Source of the DNA: Rhodococcus triatomae
GTDB taxonomy: Bacteria > Actinomycetota > Actinomycetes > Mycobacteriales > Mycobacteriaceae
Length of the DNA: 64,000 bases
Assembly (NCBI RefSeq): GCF_014217785.1
Contig: NZ_CP048814.1
Location: forward strand, 3,410,001-3,474,000
Direction of reading: 5' to 3'
Both the position numbers and the translations under genes were made by a program. This document shows, piece after piece, positions 51,890 through 62,476 of this stretch (within the stretch, counting starts at the first letter, position 1; the number at the start of each line of letters is the position of its first letter). The notes beneath the pieces are model-generated. The model ran no database searches and had not been told where the DNA came from. It saw only the letters and a program-made list of their open reading frames with translations.

Positions 51890-53563
51890 ATGACCGGAAA
51901 TGTTTCCCGCAGCGGCGGCCTGCGCGATGTTCCCCGGGTCCCCAGCTATACCTCGGGGACGTCCGGCGTCCCTCTCCTCGGCGACACGATCGGCGACAGC
52001 CTGGACCGTACCGCCGCGCTGCACGGCGGGCGTGAAGCACTCGTCGACGTGCCGTCCGGGCGGCGATGGACGTACGCGGAACTGGTCTCGGACGTCGACG
52101 ATCTGGCCCACGGCCTGCTCGCCGGGGGCATCGGCAAGGGTGACCGGGTGGGGATCTGGGCACCGAACCGTCCGGAGTGGACGCTGATCCAGTACGCCAC
52201 AGCGAAGATCGGCGCGATTCTCGTCAACATCAATCCGGCGTACCGCACACACGAATTGCGCTACGTGCTCGAGCAGGCCGGGGTGCGGTTGCTGGTGTCC
52301 GCGCCCGAGTTCAAGGGCTCGGACTACGCGCGGATGATCGAGGAGGCCCGGCCGGAATGCGCCGGGCTCGAACAGGTAACGCTGCTCGACTCCCCGGGGT
52401 GGAACGAACTCGTCGACGCCGGACGCGCCGCCCGGCGCGACCGGCCGGACGACCTGGCAGCCGCTCAGGCGGCACTCTCACCGGACGATCCGATCAACAT
52501 CCAGTACACGTCGGGAACCACCGGATTCCCGAAAGGCGCGACACTCAGTCACCACAACATCCTCAACAACGGGTACTTCGTGGGCGAGCTGTGCCACTAC
52601 ACGGAACAGGACCGGGTCTGCATTCCGGTGCCGTTCTATCACTGCTTCGGCATGGTGATGGGCAACCTCGCGAGTACCACCCACGGCGCGACGATGGTGA
52701 TCCCGGCCCCCTCGTTCGATCCACACGCCACGCTCGAGGCCGTCCAGGCCGAGCGGTGTACGTCCCTGTACGGCGTGCCGACGATGTTCATCGCGGAGCT
52801 GGCCGACCCGGACTTCGATTCCTTCGATCTGTCCTCGCTGCGCACCGGGATCATGGCGGGATCGCCCTGCCCGGTCGAGGTGATGAAGCAGGTGATCGAG
52901 CACATGGGAATGTCGGAGGTGTCGATCTGCTACGGCATGACCGAGACGTCCCCGGTATCGCTGCAGACCCGCTCCGACGACTCGATCGACCAGCGCGTCT
53001 CCACCGTGGGCCGCGTGGGTCCACATCTCGAGGTCAAGATCGTCGATCCGGCAACGGGTCTGACGGTTCCGCGCGGTGAGCCCGGCGAGTTGTGCACCCG
53101 GGGCTACTCGGTGATGCTCGGCTACTGGAACCAGCCGGACAAGACGGGTGAGGCCATCGACGCCGCGCGATGGATGCACACCGGCGACATCGGTGTGATG
53201 GACGACGACGGCTACGTCGCGATCACCGGCAGGATCAAGGACGTGGTCATCCGCGGTGGCGAGAACATCTATCCCCGCGAGATCGAGGAGTTCCTCTACA
53301 CCCATCCCGACGTGCTCGATGCGCAGGTCGTCGGCGTGCCGGACCGCAAGTACGGCGAGGAACTGATGGCCTGGATCCAGTTGCGCGACGGAGCCGAGCC
53401 GCTCGACACCGCCGCGGTACGCGCGTTCTGTGAGGGGCGTCTGGCGCATTACAAGATTCCCCGGTACGTGCACATCGTCGACGAGTTCCCGATGACCGTG
53501 ACGGGCAAGGTGCGCAAGGTCGAGATGCGCGAGCGGTCGGTCGCTCTCATCGAAGGGTTGTGA
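51890..53563 (+). CDS. fadD35: AMP-binding acyl-CoA synthetase, FadD35-like
   Basis: A 557-residue adenylating enzyme. The AMP-binding core has [20 protein letters not shown] near residue 203, [13 protein letters not shown] near 347, [40 protein letters not shown] near 425-465 (several core motifs in series) and the catalytic Lys in [12 protein letters not shown] near 543. The preferred start is the ATG after GAGGAGAG. Position next to a divergent TetR and accD1/accA1 matches M. tuberculosis FadD35. It may activate a branched or medium-chain acid. The 3' end overlaps the convergent TetR gene by 17 bp. Confidence 0.87.
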   Translation: MTGNVSRSGGLRDVPRVPSYTSGTSGVPLLGDTIGDSLDRTAALHGGREALVDVPSGRRWTYAELVSDVDDLAHGLLAGGIGKGDRVGIWAPNRPEWTLIQYATAKIGAILVNINPAYRTHELRYVLEQAGVRLLVSAPEFKGSDYARMIEEARPECAGLEQVTLLDSPGWNELVDAGRAARRDRPDDLAAAQAALSPDDPINIQYTSGTTGFPKGATLSHHNILNNGYFVGELCHYTEQDRVCIPVPFYHCFGMVMGNLASTTHGATMVIPAPSFDPHATLEAVQAERCTSLYGVPTMFIAELADPDFDSFDLSSLRTGIMAGSPCPVEVMKQVIEHMGMSEVSICYGMTETSPVSLQTRSDDSIDQRVSTVGRVGPHLEVKIVDPATGLTVPRGEPGELCTRGYSVMLGYWNQPDKTGEAIDAARWMHTGDIGVMDDDGYVAITGRIKDVVIRGGENIYPREIEEFLYTHPDVLDAQVVGVPDRKYGEELMAWIQLRDGAEPLDTAAVRAFCEGRLAHYKIPRYVHIVDEFPMTVTGKVRKVEMRERSVALIEGL

Positions 53564-54137
53564 GTGCCCCGAATGCCATCGCGCGCAGCACCGAGCGGGT
53601 GAGCTCGGGGGACGAGGGGTCGGCGCTGTGCGGGGTCGAGTTCAGCAGGCCGAACGTCGCGTGCGCCATCACCCGCGCGGACTCTTCGTCCGTACCCGGG
53701 GAGACGCGGAGCAGGACGCCCACCCACACCTCGACGTAGCGCCGCTGGGTGAGCCGGACCTGTCGTTTGGCCTCGGGGGGCAGGTTCTCGAGATCGCGAT
53801 CCTGGATGCGGATCAGGTCCGGTTCGGTGAGCGCGAAGTCGAGGTGGAAGTCGACCAGCCCCGACAGGGCCGCAGCCGGACTCTCGGCCGTGTCGGCGAC
53901 GGCCGTCCCGCCGTCGAGCAACCGGGTGCTGATGCCGACGAGCAGTTCCACCAGTACCGCGTCCTTGTTGGGGAAGTGGCGGTACACGGCGGGGCCACTG
54001 ATGCCGGCCGCGGACCCGAGATCCTCGAGGCGCACGCCGAGGAATCCGCGCTCGGCGATCAAACGCGCAGCCTCGATGAGAAGTTGGCGCCGACGGTCGG
54101 CCTTCATCTGCTCACGCCGGGTGGTGGGCTCGGCCAT
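53547..54137 (-). CDS. TetR family regulator of the leucine catabolism block
   Basis: A 196-residue TetR protein. The start at [18 protein letters not shown] is preferred because GGGAG lies 8 bp upstream; a longer reading lacks a site. The helix-turn-helix is [19 protein letters not shown] (about residues 37-55) followed by [15 protein letters not shown]. The C-terminal domain matches TetR_C regions in Rv2506-like regulators. It is divergent from accD1, and an 18-bp imperfect palindrome lies between them, so it is the probable repressor of the accD1-aacS operon. Confidence 0.87.
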   Translation of the reverse strand: MAEPTTRREQMKADRRRQLLIEAARLIAERGFLGVRLEDLGSAAGISGPAVYRHFPNKDAVLVELLVGISTRLLDGGTAVADTAESPAAALSGLVDFHLDFALTEPDLIRIQDRDLENLPPEAKRQVRLTQRRYVEVWVGVLLRVSPGTDEESARVMAHATFGLLNSTPHSADPSSPELTRSVLRAMAFGALTTLR

Positions 54138-54241
54138 CGCCGCACTCCCTTCCGCTGTCTCGTCGGGGTCCGTTCCGCGGAGACCGGGTGAGCCGGACAT
54201 CGGGTATGGACTTCTGCGTGCAGCATAGTTATGTTGGATTC

Positions 54242-54259
54242 AGTTATTGATCATTAACT
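54242..54259 (+). promoter_or_regulatory. Candidate TetR operator upstream of accD1
   Basis: AGTTATTGATCATTAACT is an 18-bp palindrome with one mismatched pair, centred on TGATCA, in the AT-rich part of the 165-bp divergent region. It lies about 45 bp before the accD1 start. Confidence 0.6.
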
Positions 54260-54302
54260 CACATGATCACTCGCGAAGGCGGTCACACGCGAAGGCGGCG
54301 GA

Positions 54303-55883
54303 ATGGCATCTCCAGGTACGGCACCCGACACCCACCGGGCGGCACACGTCGCTCTCGTGGACGAGCTGCGCGCGAATCTCGAACGTACGGCGCTCGGCGG
54401 CAGCGCGCGGGCCCGCGAGCGGCACGTCTCACGCGGCAAGCTGTTGCCGCGCGAGCGGGTCGACGGTCTGTTGGACCCGGGCAGCCCCTTCCTCGAGATC
54501 GCCCCGCTCGCCGCGAACGGCATGTACGGCGACGAGAGCCCGGGAGCCGGCATCATCGCCGGGGTCGGTCGGGTCGCCGGACGCGAATGCGTGATCGTCG
54601 CGAACGATGCGACCGTCAAGGGCGGCACCTACTATCCGATGACGGTCAAGAAGCATCTGCGGGCGCAGGAGATCGCGCTCCAGAACCACCTTCCGTGCAT
54701 CTACCTGGTGGATTCGGGTGGAGCGTTCCTTCCCCGCCAGGACGAGGTCTTCCCGGACCGCGAGCACTTCGGTCGGATCTTCTACAACCAGGCGACGATG
54801 AGTGCCCGCGGCATCGGTCAGATCGCCGCGGTGATGGGGTCGTGCACCGCCGGTGGCGCCTACGTCCCCGCGATGAGCGACGAGGCCGTGATCGTGCGGA
54901 ATCAGGGCACCATCTTCCTCGGTGGGCCCCCTCTGGTGAAGGCGGCGACCGGAGAGGTGGTCACCGCGGAGGAACTCGGCGGCGGCGACCTGCACTCCAA
55001 GATCTCCGGGGTCACCGACCACCTCGCCGAGGACGATCGGCACGCCCTGGCTCTCGTGCGCGACATCGTCTCGACGCTCGGCCCCCGCACTCCGACACCG
55101 TGGGAGACGGCCCCGCCGGTCGACCCGATCGCGCCCCAGGCCGAGCTCTACGACGTCGTGCCCGTCGACCCCCGAACCCCGTACGACGTGCACGAGGTGA
55201 TCACCAGAATCGTCGACGGTGGTGGCTTCCACGAGTTCAAGTCCGAGTACGGAAAGACCCTGGTGACCGGCTTCGCGCACATCCACGGTCACCCGGTCGG
55301 GATCGTCGCGAACAACGGGGTGCTGTTCGCGGAATCGGCGGTGAAGGGCGCCCACTTCATCGAGCTGTGCGACAAGAGGAGCATCCCGCTGGTGTTCCTG
55401 CAGAACATCGCCGGCTTCATGGTCGGCCGCGACTACGAGGCCGGGGGTATCGCCAAGCACGGCGCGAAGATGGTCACCGCGGTGGCCTGCGCCCGGGTCC
55501 CGAAGCTCACCGTCGTCATCGGTGGCTCCTACGGCGCCGGAAACTACTCGATGTGTGGACGCGCCTATTCGCCTCGCTTCCTGTGGATGTGGCCGAACGC
55601 GCGGATCTCGGTGATGGGCGGGGAACAGGCGGCGTCGGTGCTCGCGACGGTGCGCTCCGAGCAGATCGCCGGCGACTCGTGGACGGCCGCAGAGGAGGAG
55701 GCGTTCAAGGCGCCCATCCGCGAGCAGTACGAGTCCCAGGGAAACCCCTACTATTCGACGGCCCGGCTGTGGGACGACGGGATCATCGATCCCGCGGACA
55801 CCAGAACCGTTCTCGGGCTTGCATTGTCGGCCTGTGCCCACGCGCTGCTGGAGCCGGTCTCCTACGGCGTCTTCCGGATGTGA
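54303..55883 (+). CDS. accD1: Acyl-CoA carboxylase carboxyltransferase subunit (methylcrotonyl-CoA type)
   Basis: A 526-residue beta subunit. N-terminal and C-terminal crotonase-like halves are present. [25 protein letters not shown] near residue 38 begins the domain. [19 protein letters not shown] near 116, [21 protein letters not shown] near 178 and [27 protein letters not shown] near 370 match methylcrotonyl-CoA carboxylases. With AccA1 it carboxylates 3-methylcrotonyl-CoA in leucine breakdown. The accA1 start follows after 6 bp. Control is probably by the divergent TetR. Confidence 0.95.
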   Translation: MASPGTAPDTHRAAHVALVDELRANLERTALGGSARARERHVSRGKLLPRERVDGLLDPGSPFLEIAPLAANGMYGDESPGAGIIAGVGRVAGRECVIVANDATVKGGTYYPMTVKKHLRAQEIALQNHLPCIYLVDSGGAFLPRQDEVFPDREHFGRIFYNQATMSARGIGQIAAVMGSCTAGGAYVPAMSDEAVIVRNQGTIFLGGPPLVKAATGEVVTAEELGGGDLHSKISGVTDHLAEDDRHALALVRDIVSTLGPRTPTPWETAPPVDPIAPQAELYDVVPVDPRTPYDVHEVITRIVDGGGFHEFKSEYGKTLVTGFAHIHGHPVGIVANNGVLFAESAVKGAHFIELCDKRSIPLVFLQNIAGFMVGRDYEAGGIAKHGAKMVTAVACARVPKLTVVIGGSYGAGNYSMCGRAYSPRFLWMWPNARISVMGGEQAASVLATVRSEQIAGDSWTAAEEEAFKAPIREQYESQGNPYYSTARLWDDGIIDPADTRTVLGLALSACAHALLEPVSYGVFRM

Positions 55884-55889
55884 GATGAC

Positions 55890-57923
55890 ATGAAACAGCC
55901 CACCACGATCCACACCGTTCTCGTCGCCAACCGGGGGGAGATCGCCGTACGGGTGATCCGCACGCTGCGCGCGATGGGGATCCGTTCGGTCGCCGTGTTC
56001 AGCGAGGCCGACCGGGGAGCCCGTCACGTCCGCGAGGCGGACACCGCCGTCCTCCTGGGGCCGGCCCCGGCGCGCGAGAGCTATCTGTGCATCGAGAAGG
56101 TCGTTGCGGCAGCCACCGGAAGCGGGGCCCAAGCCGTCCACCCCGGCTACGGATTCCTCTCCGAGAACGCGGAATTCGCGCGAGCATGCGCCACGGCCGG
56201 GCTCGCGTTCCTGGGGCCGTCCGCCCGTGCCATCGAGGTGATGGGCGACAAGATCACCGCGAAGAACGCCGTGGCAGAGTTCGACGTCCCCGTCGTGCCC
56301 GGCATCGCGCGCCCCGGTCTCACCGACGCGGAGCTGATCGCCGCGGCCGACGCGATCGGCTTTCCCGTCCTCGTCAAACCGTCGGCGGGCGGTGGCGGGA
56401 AGGGCATGCGGTTGGTGGAGCATCCGGAGTCGCTGCCCGATGCGCTGTCCGGCGCACGCCGTGAGGCCGGTGCCTCCTTCGGTGACGACACGCTGTTCCT
56501 CGAACGGTTCGTGCTCCGGCCCCGGCACATCGAGGTGCAGGTCCTCGCCGACACCCACGGCAACGTCGTGCATCTCGGGGAACGGGAGTGCAGCCTTCAG
56601 CGACGCCACCAGAAGGTCGTCGAGGAGGCGCCTTCCCCGCTCCTGGACGAGGCGACCCGGTCCAGGATCGGCGCGGCCGCCTGCGATACGGCACGATCGG
56701 TGGACTACGTCGGCGCGGGAACGGTCGAGTTCATCGTCTCCGCCGACCGCCCCGACGAGTTCTTCTTCATGGAGATGAACACGCGACTTCAGGTGGAGCA
56801 TCCGGTGACCGAGATGGTGACGGGTCTCGACCTGGTCGAATGGCAGGTCCGTATCGCGGCGGGAGAGGAACTCGGCTTCGGACAGGATGACGTGACGCTG
56901 TCCGGGCACGCCGTCGAGGCCAGGGTGTACGCGGAGGACCCCGGCCGCGGCTTCCTCCCCACGGGCGGGGAGGTATGGGACGTCGTCGAGCCCGAGCTGC
57001 CGGGCGTGCGGATCGACTCCGGGCTGTTGCCGGGCACGGTGGTGGGCAGCGAGTACGACCCGATGCTCGCGAAGGTGATCGCGCACGGCGCCGATCGTGC
57101 CGATGCACTGCGTGCCCTCGATCGTGCCCTCGCCGATACCGGCGTGCTCGGGGTCGTCACGAACATCGACTTCGTGCGTTTCCTGCTCGCCGACGACGAC
57201 GTCGTCTCCGGTGACCTCGACACCGGCCTGCTCGATCGCCGGCTCGCCGACTACCGCTCACCGCAGGCGCCCGACACGGTGCTCGTGGCGGCCGCGGTGT
57301 ACCGCTGGATGCGCCGATGGTCCCGGGCGACCGCCGACCCGTGGTCCCGGCCCACCGGATGGCGCGCCGGACGGCCGGCACCGACGCGGATCCGGCTCTC
57401 GGCAGGAGAGCGCACCGAGCACGTGTACGTCACGGGAACACCGTCGTCCGCCCGAGCGTGGGTCGAAGACGGCGACGAGTACCCGGTCGCCGCGGAACTC
57501 GACGCTTCCGGGCGTCGTCTCGACATCCTGGTCGGCACTCGACGCGACAGCTATCGCATCGCCGATGTGGGGGACCACCTGTGGCTGGCGGGCACCGACG
57601 GCACGTGGGAGGTCCGGCAGACGCCCGAGGTCCGCATTCGCGGCGAGGACGCCGGGGCGGGGTCCGCGGAGGTGACCAGTCCGATGCCGGGCACCGTCAT
57701 CGCACTCGGCGCCGAGCCGGGGGCGCGGGTGCGTTCCGGTGACCTGCTGCTCGTCGTCGAGGCGATGAAGATGGAGCACTCGCTCACCGCACCGGCGGAC
57801 GGCGTCGTCGAGATCCTGGTCGGCGTCGCCGAGCAGGTGAAGGTCGATCAACTACTTGCTCGTGTCGTTCCCCTACCTGCGTCGGCCGACGCGGAGACCC
57901 GTGAGAAAGAGGACGCATCATGA
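55890..57923 (+). CDS. accA1: Acetyl/methylcrotonyl-CoA carboxylase biotin-carrying alpha subunit
   Basis: A 677-residue protein with biotin carboxylase and carrier domains. [21 protein letters not shown] starts the N-domain. The ATP-grasp has [19 protein letters not shown] near residue 158, [39 protein letters not shown] near 210-248 (continuous catalytic region) and [18 protein letters not shown] near 293. The biotinylated Lys is in VVEAMKMEH near 625. It pairs with AccD1. Its stop overlaps the fadE19 start by ATGA. Confidence 0.96.
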   Translation: MKQPTTIHTVLVANRGEIAVRVIRTLRAMGIRSVAVFSEADRGARHVREADTAVLLGPAPARESYLCIEKVVAAATGSGAQAVHPGYGFLSENAEFARACATAGLAFLGPSARAIEVMGDKITAKNAVAEFDVPVVPGIARPGLTDAELIAAADAIGFPVLVKPSAGGGGKGMRLVEHPESLPDALSGARREAGASFGDDTLFLERFVLRPRHIEVQVLADTHGNVVHLGERECSLQRRHQKVVEEAPSPLLDEATRSRIGAAACDTARSVDYVGAGTVEFIVSADRPDEFFFMEMNTRLQVEHPVTEMVTGLDLVEWQVRIAAGEELGFGQDDVTLSGHAVEARVYAEDPGRGFLPTGGEVWDVVEPELPGVRIDSGLLPGTVVGSEYDPMLAKVIAHGADRADALRALDRALADTGVLGVVTNIDFVRFLLADDDVVSGDLDTGLLDRRLADYRSPQAPDTVLVAAAVYRWMRRWSRATADPWSRPTGWRAGRPAPTRIRLSAGERTEHVYVTGTPSSARAWVEDGDEYPVAAELDASGRRLDILVGTRRDSYRIADVGDHLWLAGTDGTWEVRQTPEVRIRGEDAGAGSAEVTSPMPGTVIALGAEPGARVRSGDLLLVVEAMKMEHSLTAPADGVVEILVGVAEQVKVDQLLARVVPLPASADAETREKEDAS

Positions 57924-59089
57924 CCGGCAGCTCCTTCCTGTCCACCTCCGAGCTTCCCGAGGACTACGCACAGCTGGCCGCGACGGTCGCGGACTTCGCA
58001 CGCACCGTGGTCGCGCCTGTCGCCGCCGAACACGACGCGGCGCACACCTTTCCGTACGAGGTCGTCGCCGGCATGGGCGAGCTGGGCCTGTTCGGTCTGC
58101 CGATCCCCGAGGAGTACGGCGGGCAGGGGGGCGACTACTTCGCCCTGTGCCTCGCCCTCGAGGAACTGGGCAAGGTCGACCAGTCCGTCGCGATCACCCT
58201 CGAGGCCGGAGTGTCCCTGGGGGCCATGCCGATCCTGCGATTCGGCACCGAGGAACAGAAGCGGACCTGGCTACCGCAACTGGCCTCCGGACGGGCACTC
58301 GGTGCGTTCGGGCTGACCGAGCCCGGCGCCGGTAGCGACGCGAGCGGCACCAAGACCACCGCACGTCTCGACGGTGACGAGTGGGTGATCAACGGGAACA
58401 AGCAGTTCATCACCAACTCGGGAACCGACATCACCGCGCTGGTGACCGTCACCGCGGTCACCGGGACGAGCGAGGCCGGCAAGAAGGAGATCTCCACCGT
58501 CATCGTCCCCGCGGACACGCCGGGGTTCACCGCGGAGAAGGCCTACGACAAGGTCGGCTGGAACGCCTCCGACACCCATCCGTTGACCTTCGCCGACGCG
58601 CGGGTCCCCGCCGCGAACCTTCTCGGGGAGCGCGGCCGCGGGTACGCGAACTTCCTGCGCACCCTCGACGAGGGCCGGATCGCCATCGCCGCGCTGGCCA
58701 CGGGGGCGGCGCAGGGGTGCGTCGACGAGTCGGTGCGGTACGCGAAGGAGCGCGAGGCGTTCGGCGCACCCATCGGGCGCAATCAGGCGATCGCCTTCAA
58801 GATCGCCCGGATGGAGGCACGCGCCCACACCGCACGTACCGCGTATTACGACGCGGCCGCGCTCATGCTGTCCGGCAAGCCGTTCAAGAAGCAGGCGGCG
58901 ATCGCCAAGCTCGTCGCCTCCGAGGCGGCGATGGACAACGCGCGTGACGCCACCCAGGTCCACGGCGGGTACGGATTCATGAACGAGTACTCCGTGGCGC
59001 GCCACTACCGGGACAGCAAGATCCTCGAGATCGGCGAGGGCACGACCGAGGTGCAGTTGATGCTGATCGCCCGGGAGGTCGGGCTGTGA
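57920..59089 (+). CDS. fadE19: Branched-chain acyl-CoA dehydrogenase, FadE19-like
   Basis: A 389-residue FAD-dependent dehydrogenase. [20 protein letters not shown] near residue 130 binds [20 protein letters not shown] lies near 214 and [18 protein letters not shown] near 290. The C-terminal IGEGTTEVQ near 377 keeps the MCAD-type catalytic Glu, whereas classical isovaleryl-CoA dehydrogenases have Ala there and use a Glu on helix [15 protein letters not shown] also provides an acidic residue at that helix. The context (methylcrotonyl-CoA carboxylase) supports isovaleryl-CoA oxidation, but short branched 2-methyl substrates are also possible. Confidence 0.9.
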   Translation: MTGSSFLSTSELPEDYAQLAATVADFARTVVAPVAAEHDAAHTFPYEVVAGMGELGLFGLPIPEEYGGQGGDYFALCLALEELGKVDQSVAITLEAGVSLGAMPILRFGTEEQKRTWLPQLASGRALGAFGLTEPGAGSDASGTKTTARLDGDEWVINGNKQFITNSGTDITALVTVTAVTGTSEAGKKEISTVIVPADTPGFTAEKAYDKVGWNASDTHPLTFADARVPAANLLGERGRGYANFLRTLDEGRIAIAALATGAAQGCVDESVRYAKEREAFGAPIGRNQAIAFKIARMEARAHTARTAYYDAAALMLSGKPFKKQAAIAKLVASEAAMDNARDATQVHGGYGFMNEYSVARHYRDSKILEIGEGTTEVQLMLIAREVGL

Positions 59090-59592
59090 GCGGCGGCGAG
59101 CACGAGACGCCCACCGGCGAGCGGATCGTCCAACGCGGGCTGTGGTTCGAGGAGTTCGTGGTGGGCACGACGTACGAGCACCGGCCCGGCCGCACGATCA
59201 CCGAAGCGGACAACGTCCTGTTCACCACGCAGACGATGAACACGCAGGCGCTGCACCTCGACGCCGCATACGCGGCCGGCACCGAGTTCGGTGAGCGACT
59301 GGTCAACTCGATGTTCACCCTCTCGACGGTGGTGGGCCTGTCCGTCGCGCAGCTCACCCAGGGAACGATCGTGGCGAATCTCGGTTTCTCGGAGATTCGG
59401 TTCCCGAAACCGCTCTTCCACGGCGACACTCTGTATGCGGAGACCCTCGTCACCGAGAAGCGAGAATCGAAGAGCCGACCCACGGAGGGCATCGTGACGC
59501 TCGAACACACCGGCCGGAACCAGCACGGGGACGTCGTCGCCGTGGCGGTACGCAGGACACTGGTGCAGAAGCGACCGGGAGAACCGTCGTGA
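59086..59592 (+). CDS. MaoC-like hot-dog hydratase (methylglutaconyl/itaconyl-CoA type)
   Basis: A 168-residue single hot-dog protein. [27 protein letters not shown] near residue 20-45 holds the hydratase Asp region, followed by [32 protein letters not shown] and [30 protein letters not shown]. It is the counterpart of Rv2499c. In this operon it should hydrate 3-methylglutaconyl-CoA to HMG-CoA, or itaconyl-CoA to citramalyl-CoA. It is coupled on both sides by 4-bp overlaps. Confidence 0.85.
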   Translation: MSGGEHETPTGERIVQRGLWFEEFVVGTTYEHRPGRTITEADNVLFTTQTMNTQALHLDAAYAAGTEFGERLVNSMFTLSTVVGLSVAQLTQGTIVANLGFSEIRFPKPLFHGDTLYAETLVTEKRESKSRPTEGIVTLEHTGRNQHGDVVAVAVRRTLVQKRPGEPS

Positions 59593-60407
59593 GCTGGCAA
59601 CTACCCGGGCCCGCGTGGCTGTTCTGCCCCGCGGACCGGCCGGACCGGTACGCCAAGGCCGCCGCGGCCGCCGACGTCGTGATCCTCGACCTCGAGGACG
59701 CGGTGGCACCCGCGGACAAGGAGAAGGCGCGTACCGCGCTCATCGACACACCCCTCGATCCGGACCGCACCGTGGTCCGAGTCAATGCCGTGGGCACCGA
59801 CGACCACGAGCGGGACCTGCTCGCGATAGACGGCACGAAGTACACCCGGGTGATGTTGCCCAAGTGCGAGTCCGCGGACCAGGTGCTCTCGCTGGCGCCG
59901 GGCGAGGTGATCGCCCTCGTGGAGTCTCCGCAGGGCGCACTGGCGGTGGAGGAGATCGCGCTCGCGGCGAACGCGATCGGGGTGATGTGGGGGGCCGAGG
60001 ATCTCGTCGCGGCGCTCGGGGGGAACTCCAGCCGGGACGGGCGCGGCGTGTACCGAGACGTGGCCCGGCACGTCCGCTCGTCGACCTTGTTGGCGGCCAA
60101 GGCATACCACCGCATCGCGCTCGACTCCGTCTACCTCGACTTCGCCGATCTCGACGGGTTGCGGGCCGAGTCGGACGACGCCGTCGCCGTCGGATTCGAC
60201 GTGAAGGTGGCCATCCATCCGACCCAGGTCGGCGTCATCCGCGCCGCGTACACGCCCACGGACGAGGACGTGTCCTGGGCCAGAAGCGTGCTCGCGGCCG
60301 CCGAACACGAGAACGGGGTCTTCGCGTTCGAGGGCAAGATGGTGGACTCGCCGGTCCTGCACCACGCCGAACACGTGCTCCGCCGCATCCCCACAGGGCA
60401 GGAGTGA
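59589..60407 (+). CDS. citE: CitE-type acyl-CoA lyase (HMG/citramalyl-CoA lyase)
   Basis: A 272-residue TIM-barrel lyase. Mg-binding segments are [15 protein letters not shown] near residue 28, [18 protein letters not shown] near 108 and [17 protein letters not shown] near 132; [25 protein letters not shown] near 200 is the lid region. It resembles Rv2498c, described as bifunctional for leucine catabolism and itaconate dissimilation. Here it would split HMG-CoA into acetoacetate and acetyl-CoA. There is no citD, citF or other citrate lyase gene, so ordinary citrate lyase is excluded. Confidence 0.9.
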   Translation: MSWQLPGPAWLFCPADRPDRYAKAAAAADVVILDLEDAVAPADKEKARTALIDTPLDPDRTVVRVNAVGTDDHERDLLAIDGTKYTRVMLPKCESADQVLSLAPGEVIALVESPQGALAVEEIALAANAIGVMWGAEDLVAALGGNSSRDGRGVYRDVARHVRSSTLLAAKAYHRIALDSVYLDFADLDGLRAESDDAVAVGFDVKVAIHPTQVGVIRAAYTPTDEDVSWARSVLAAAEHENGVFAFEGKMVDSPVLHHAEHVLRRIPTGQE

Positions 60408-60412
60408 CCTCG

Positions 60413-62416
60413 ATGAGCAGCGACCCGGCATCCCGGGGCCCGGCGCCCCAGTGGGAGCCGACCGACACCGACCTGCGCGACGCGCAGATCACCCGTTTCG
60501 CGGGCTTCGTCGCCGAGCGGCACGGCGTGGAGGTCGACGACTACCACAGTCTGTGGCGTTGGTCGGTGTCCGACGTCGGTGCCTTCTGGCAGGCGGTGTG
60601 GGAATGGGCCGGCGTCCGGTCCGTCACCGAACCGGGTCCCGCCCTTGCTGATTCGACAATGCCCGGGGCCGTCTGGTTTCCCGGAGCCCGGCTCAACTAT
60701 GTCGAGCACGTGTTCCGGCACTCCCGGGGCGACGAGACGGCGCTGCTCCGGGTCCACGAGGGCACCGAGAATGTCGGGGACACCGAGATCACCGAGATGT
60801 CCTGGGACGAACTGCGGGGCCAGGTGGCGGCGTTCGCCGCGACGCTGCGCGCCCACGGCGTCGGGAGCGGGGACCGGGTCGTCGGCTACCTGCCGAACAT
60901 TCCGGAGGCCGTCGTCGCCTTCCTCGCCACCGCGTCACTCGGCGCGGTGTGGGCAGCGTGCGGACAGGACTACTCGGCGCCCGCCGCACTCGACCGGCTC
61001 GGCCAGCTCGAGCCGAAGGTACTCGTCACCGCGGACGGATACCGTTTCGGCGGCAGGGCGCACGATCGCACCGAGGCGTCGGCGCAGATCCGTGACGGCC
61101 TCGACAGCCTCGTGCTCACGGTGCTCGTCCCCAACCTGAACCCGGCCGCCGATACCGATGCACTCCCGGCCACGACACCGGCCAGGATCACGTGGGCGGA
61201 GGCGGTGTCCGAGTTGGCCGAACTCGCACCGGAATCCGTCCCGTTCGACCATCCACTGTGGGTGGTGTTCTCCTCCGGAACCACCGGATTGCCCAAGGGC
61301 ATCGTCCACGGACACGGGGGCGTCCTGCTCGAGCACCTCAAGTCGCTGGCCCTCCAAGCGGATCTGTCCGCGGACGACACGTTGTTCTGGTACACCAGCC
61401 CGAGCTGGATGATGTGGAACTACCAGACATCCGGGCTCCTGGTCGGAGCCACCGTGGTCTGCTACGACGGAAGTCCGTCGTACCCCGAGGCGGACAGTCT
61501 GTGGGACCTCGCGGCCCGCACCCGGGCGACGGTGCTCGGCACCAGCCCGGGCTACGTGCTCGCGTGTGTCAAGGCCGGGGCCGAACCCGCAGCGGACCAC
61601 GACCTGTCCACGTTGCGCACGGTCGGGATCACCGGGTCGACGCTTCCGGCCTCGTCGTCGTTGTGGCTGTCCGAACACGTCGGCGCCTCGGTGCCCGTGA
61701 TGTCGATCTCCGGAGGTACGGACGTGGTGTCGGCGTTCGTCGGCGGCGCGCGGACCGTCCCGGTGTGGCCGGGCGAGCTGTCCGCGCCGTACCTCGGCGT
61801 CGCGCTCGCGGCACTCGACGAGGGCGGACATCCCGTCGTGGGGGAGGTCGGCGAACTCGTGGTCACCGAACCGATGCCCTCCATGCCGGTCCGGTTCTGG
61901 AACGACCCGGACGGCCGCCGGTATCGGGACGCCTACTTCGACATGTACCCGGGGGTGTGGCGCCACGGCGACTGGGTCACGATCACCGACCGCGGGTCGG
62001 TGCTCATGCACGGTCGCTCCGACTCCACGCTGAACCGGCACGGAATCCGGATGGGCAGCGCCGACATCTACCAGGTGGTCGAGCGGATTCCCGAGATCGC
62101 GGAGGCACTCGTCCTCGGTATCGAGCGCGACGACGGTGGCTACTGGATGCCGCTGTTCGTCGTCCTCGACCCCGGAGCCGAACTCGACGCGGTTCTGCAG
62201 GAACGGATCCGGACGGCATTGCGGGAACAGCTGTCGCCGCGGCACGTGCCCGACGACATCATCGTGGCACCGGGTATCCCGCACACGCGGACAGGAAAGA
62301 AACTGGAGGTGCCGCTCAAGCGGATTCTCCAGGGTGCGGACGCGTCACGAGCCGTCGATCCGAGTGCGATCGACGCCCCGGAACTCATCGATTGGTTCGT
62401 GCGCAGGTCCCGGTGA
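60413..62416 (+). CDS. aacS: Acetoacetyl-CoA synthetase
   Basis: A 667-residue AMP-forming ligase. An N-terminal acetyl-CoA synthetase-like cap contains VDDYHSLWRWSVSDVGAFW near residue 42. The core has WVVFSSGTTGLPKGIVHGHGG near 283 and the later WLSEHVGASVPVMSISGGTDVVSAFVGG, and the C-terminal lysine is in HTRTGKKLEVPLKRIL near 623. Length matches acetoacetate-CoA ligases. ATG with GGAG 8 bp upstream is preferred; an in-frame GTG overlapping the citE stop is an alternative. It replaces the CoA-transferase used for acetoacetate activation in other species. Confidence 0.93.
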   Translation: MSSDPASRGPAPQWEPTDTDLRDAQITRFAGFVAERHGVEVDDYHSLWRWSVSDVGAFWQAVWEWAGVRSVTEPGPALADSTMPGAVWFPGARLNYVEHVFRHSRGDETALLRVHEGTENVGDTEITEMSWDELRGQVAAFAATLRAHGVGSGDRVVGYLPNIPEAVVAFLATASLGAVWAACGQDYSAPAALDRLGQLEPKVLVTADGYRFGGRAHDRTEASAQIRDGLDSLVLTVLVPNLNPAADTDALPATTPARITWAEAVSELAELAPESVPFDHPLWVVFSSGTTGLPKGIVHGHGGVLLEHLKSLALQADLSADDTLFWYTSPSWMMWNYQTSGLLVGATVVCYDGSPSYPEADSLWDLAARTRATVLGTSPGYVLACVKAGAEPAADHDLSTLRTVGITGSTLPASSSLWLSEHVGASVPVMSISGGTDVVSAFVGGARTVPVWPGELSAPYLGVALAALDEGGHPVVGEVGELVVTEPMPSMPVRFWNDPDGRRYRDAYFDMYPGVWRHGDWVTITDRGSVLMHGRSDSTLNRHGIRMGSADIYQVVERIPEIAEALVLGIERDDGGYWMPLFVVLDPGAELDAVLQERIRTALREQLSPRHVPDDIIVAPGIPHTRTGKKLEVPLKRILQGADASRAVDPSAIDAPELIDWFVRRSR

Positions 62417-62447
62417 CCGGGCCTGGTTCCTGGGGTTTCAGCCCTGG

Positions 62448-62465
62448 GGCCTGAGGTTTCAGGCC
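62448..62465. terminator. Hairpin between convergent operons
   Basis: GGCCTGA-GGTT-TCAGGCC makes a perfect 7-bp stem with a 4-nt loop, between the aacS stop and the end of the leftward AurF-like gene. Nearby CTGGGG repeats add structure. It could terminate both transcripts. Confidence 0.5.
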
Positions 62466-62476
62466 GGGGGCCAGGG

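Noticed and set aside
54429-57086. 885-codon minus-strand open frame opposite accD1 and accA1
   Set aside because: Shadow of strongly supported carboxylase genes; composition is His/Arg/Asp/Gly-rich and no domain is recognisable.
59615-60412. Upstream extension of acetoacetyl-CoA synthetase across citE
   Set aside because: The extension is an Arg/Gly-rich out-of-frame shadow of citE; the recognisable synthetase N-terminus begins at 60413.
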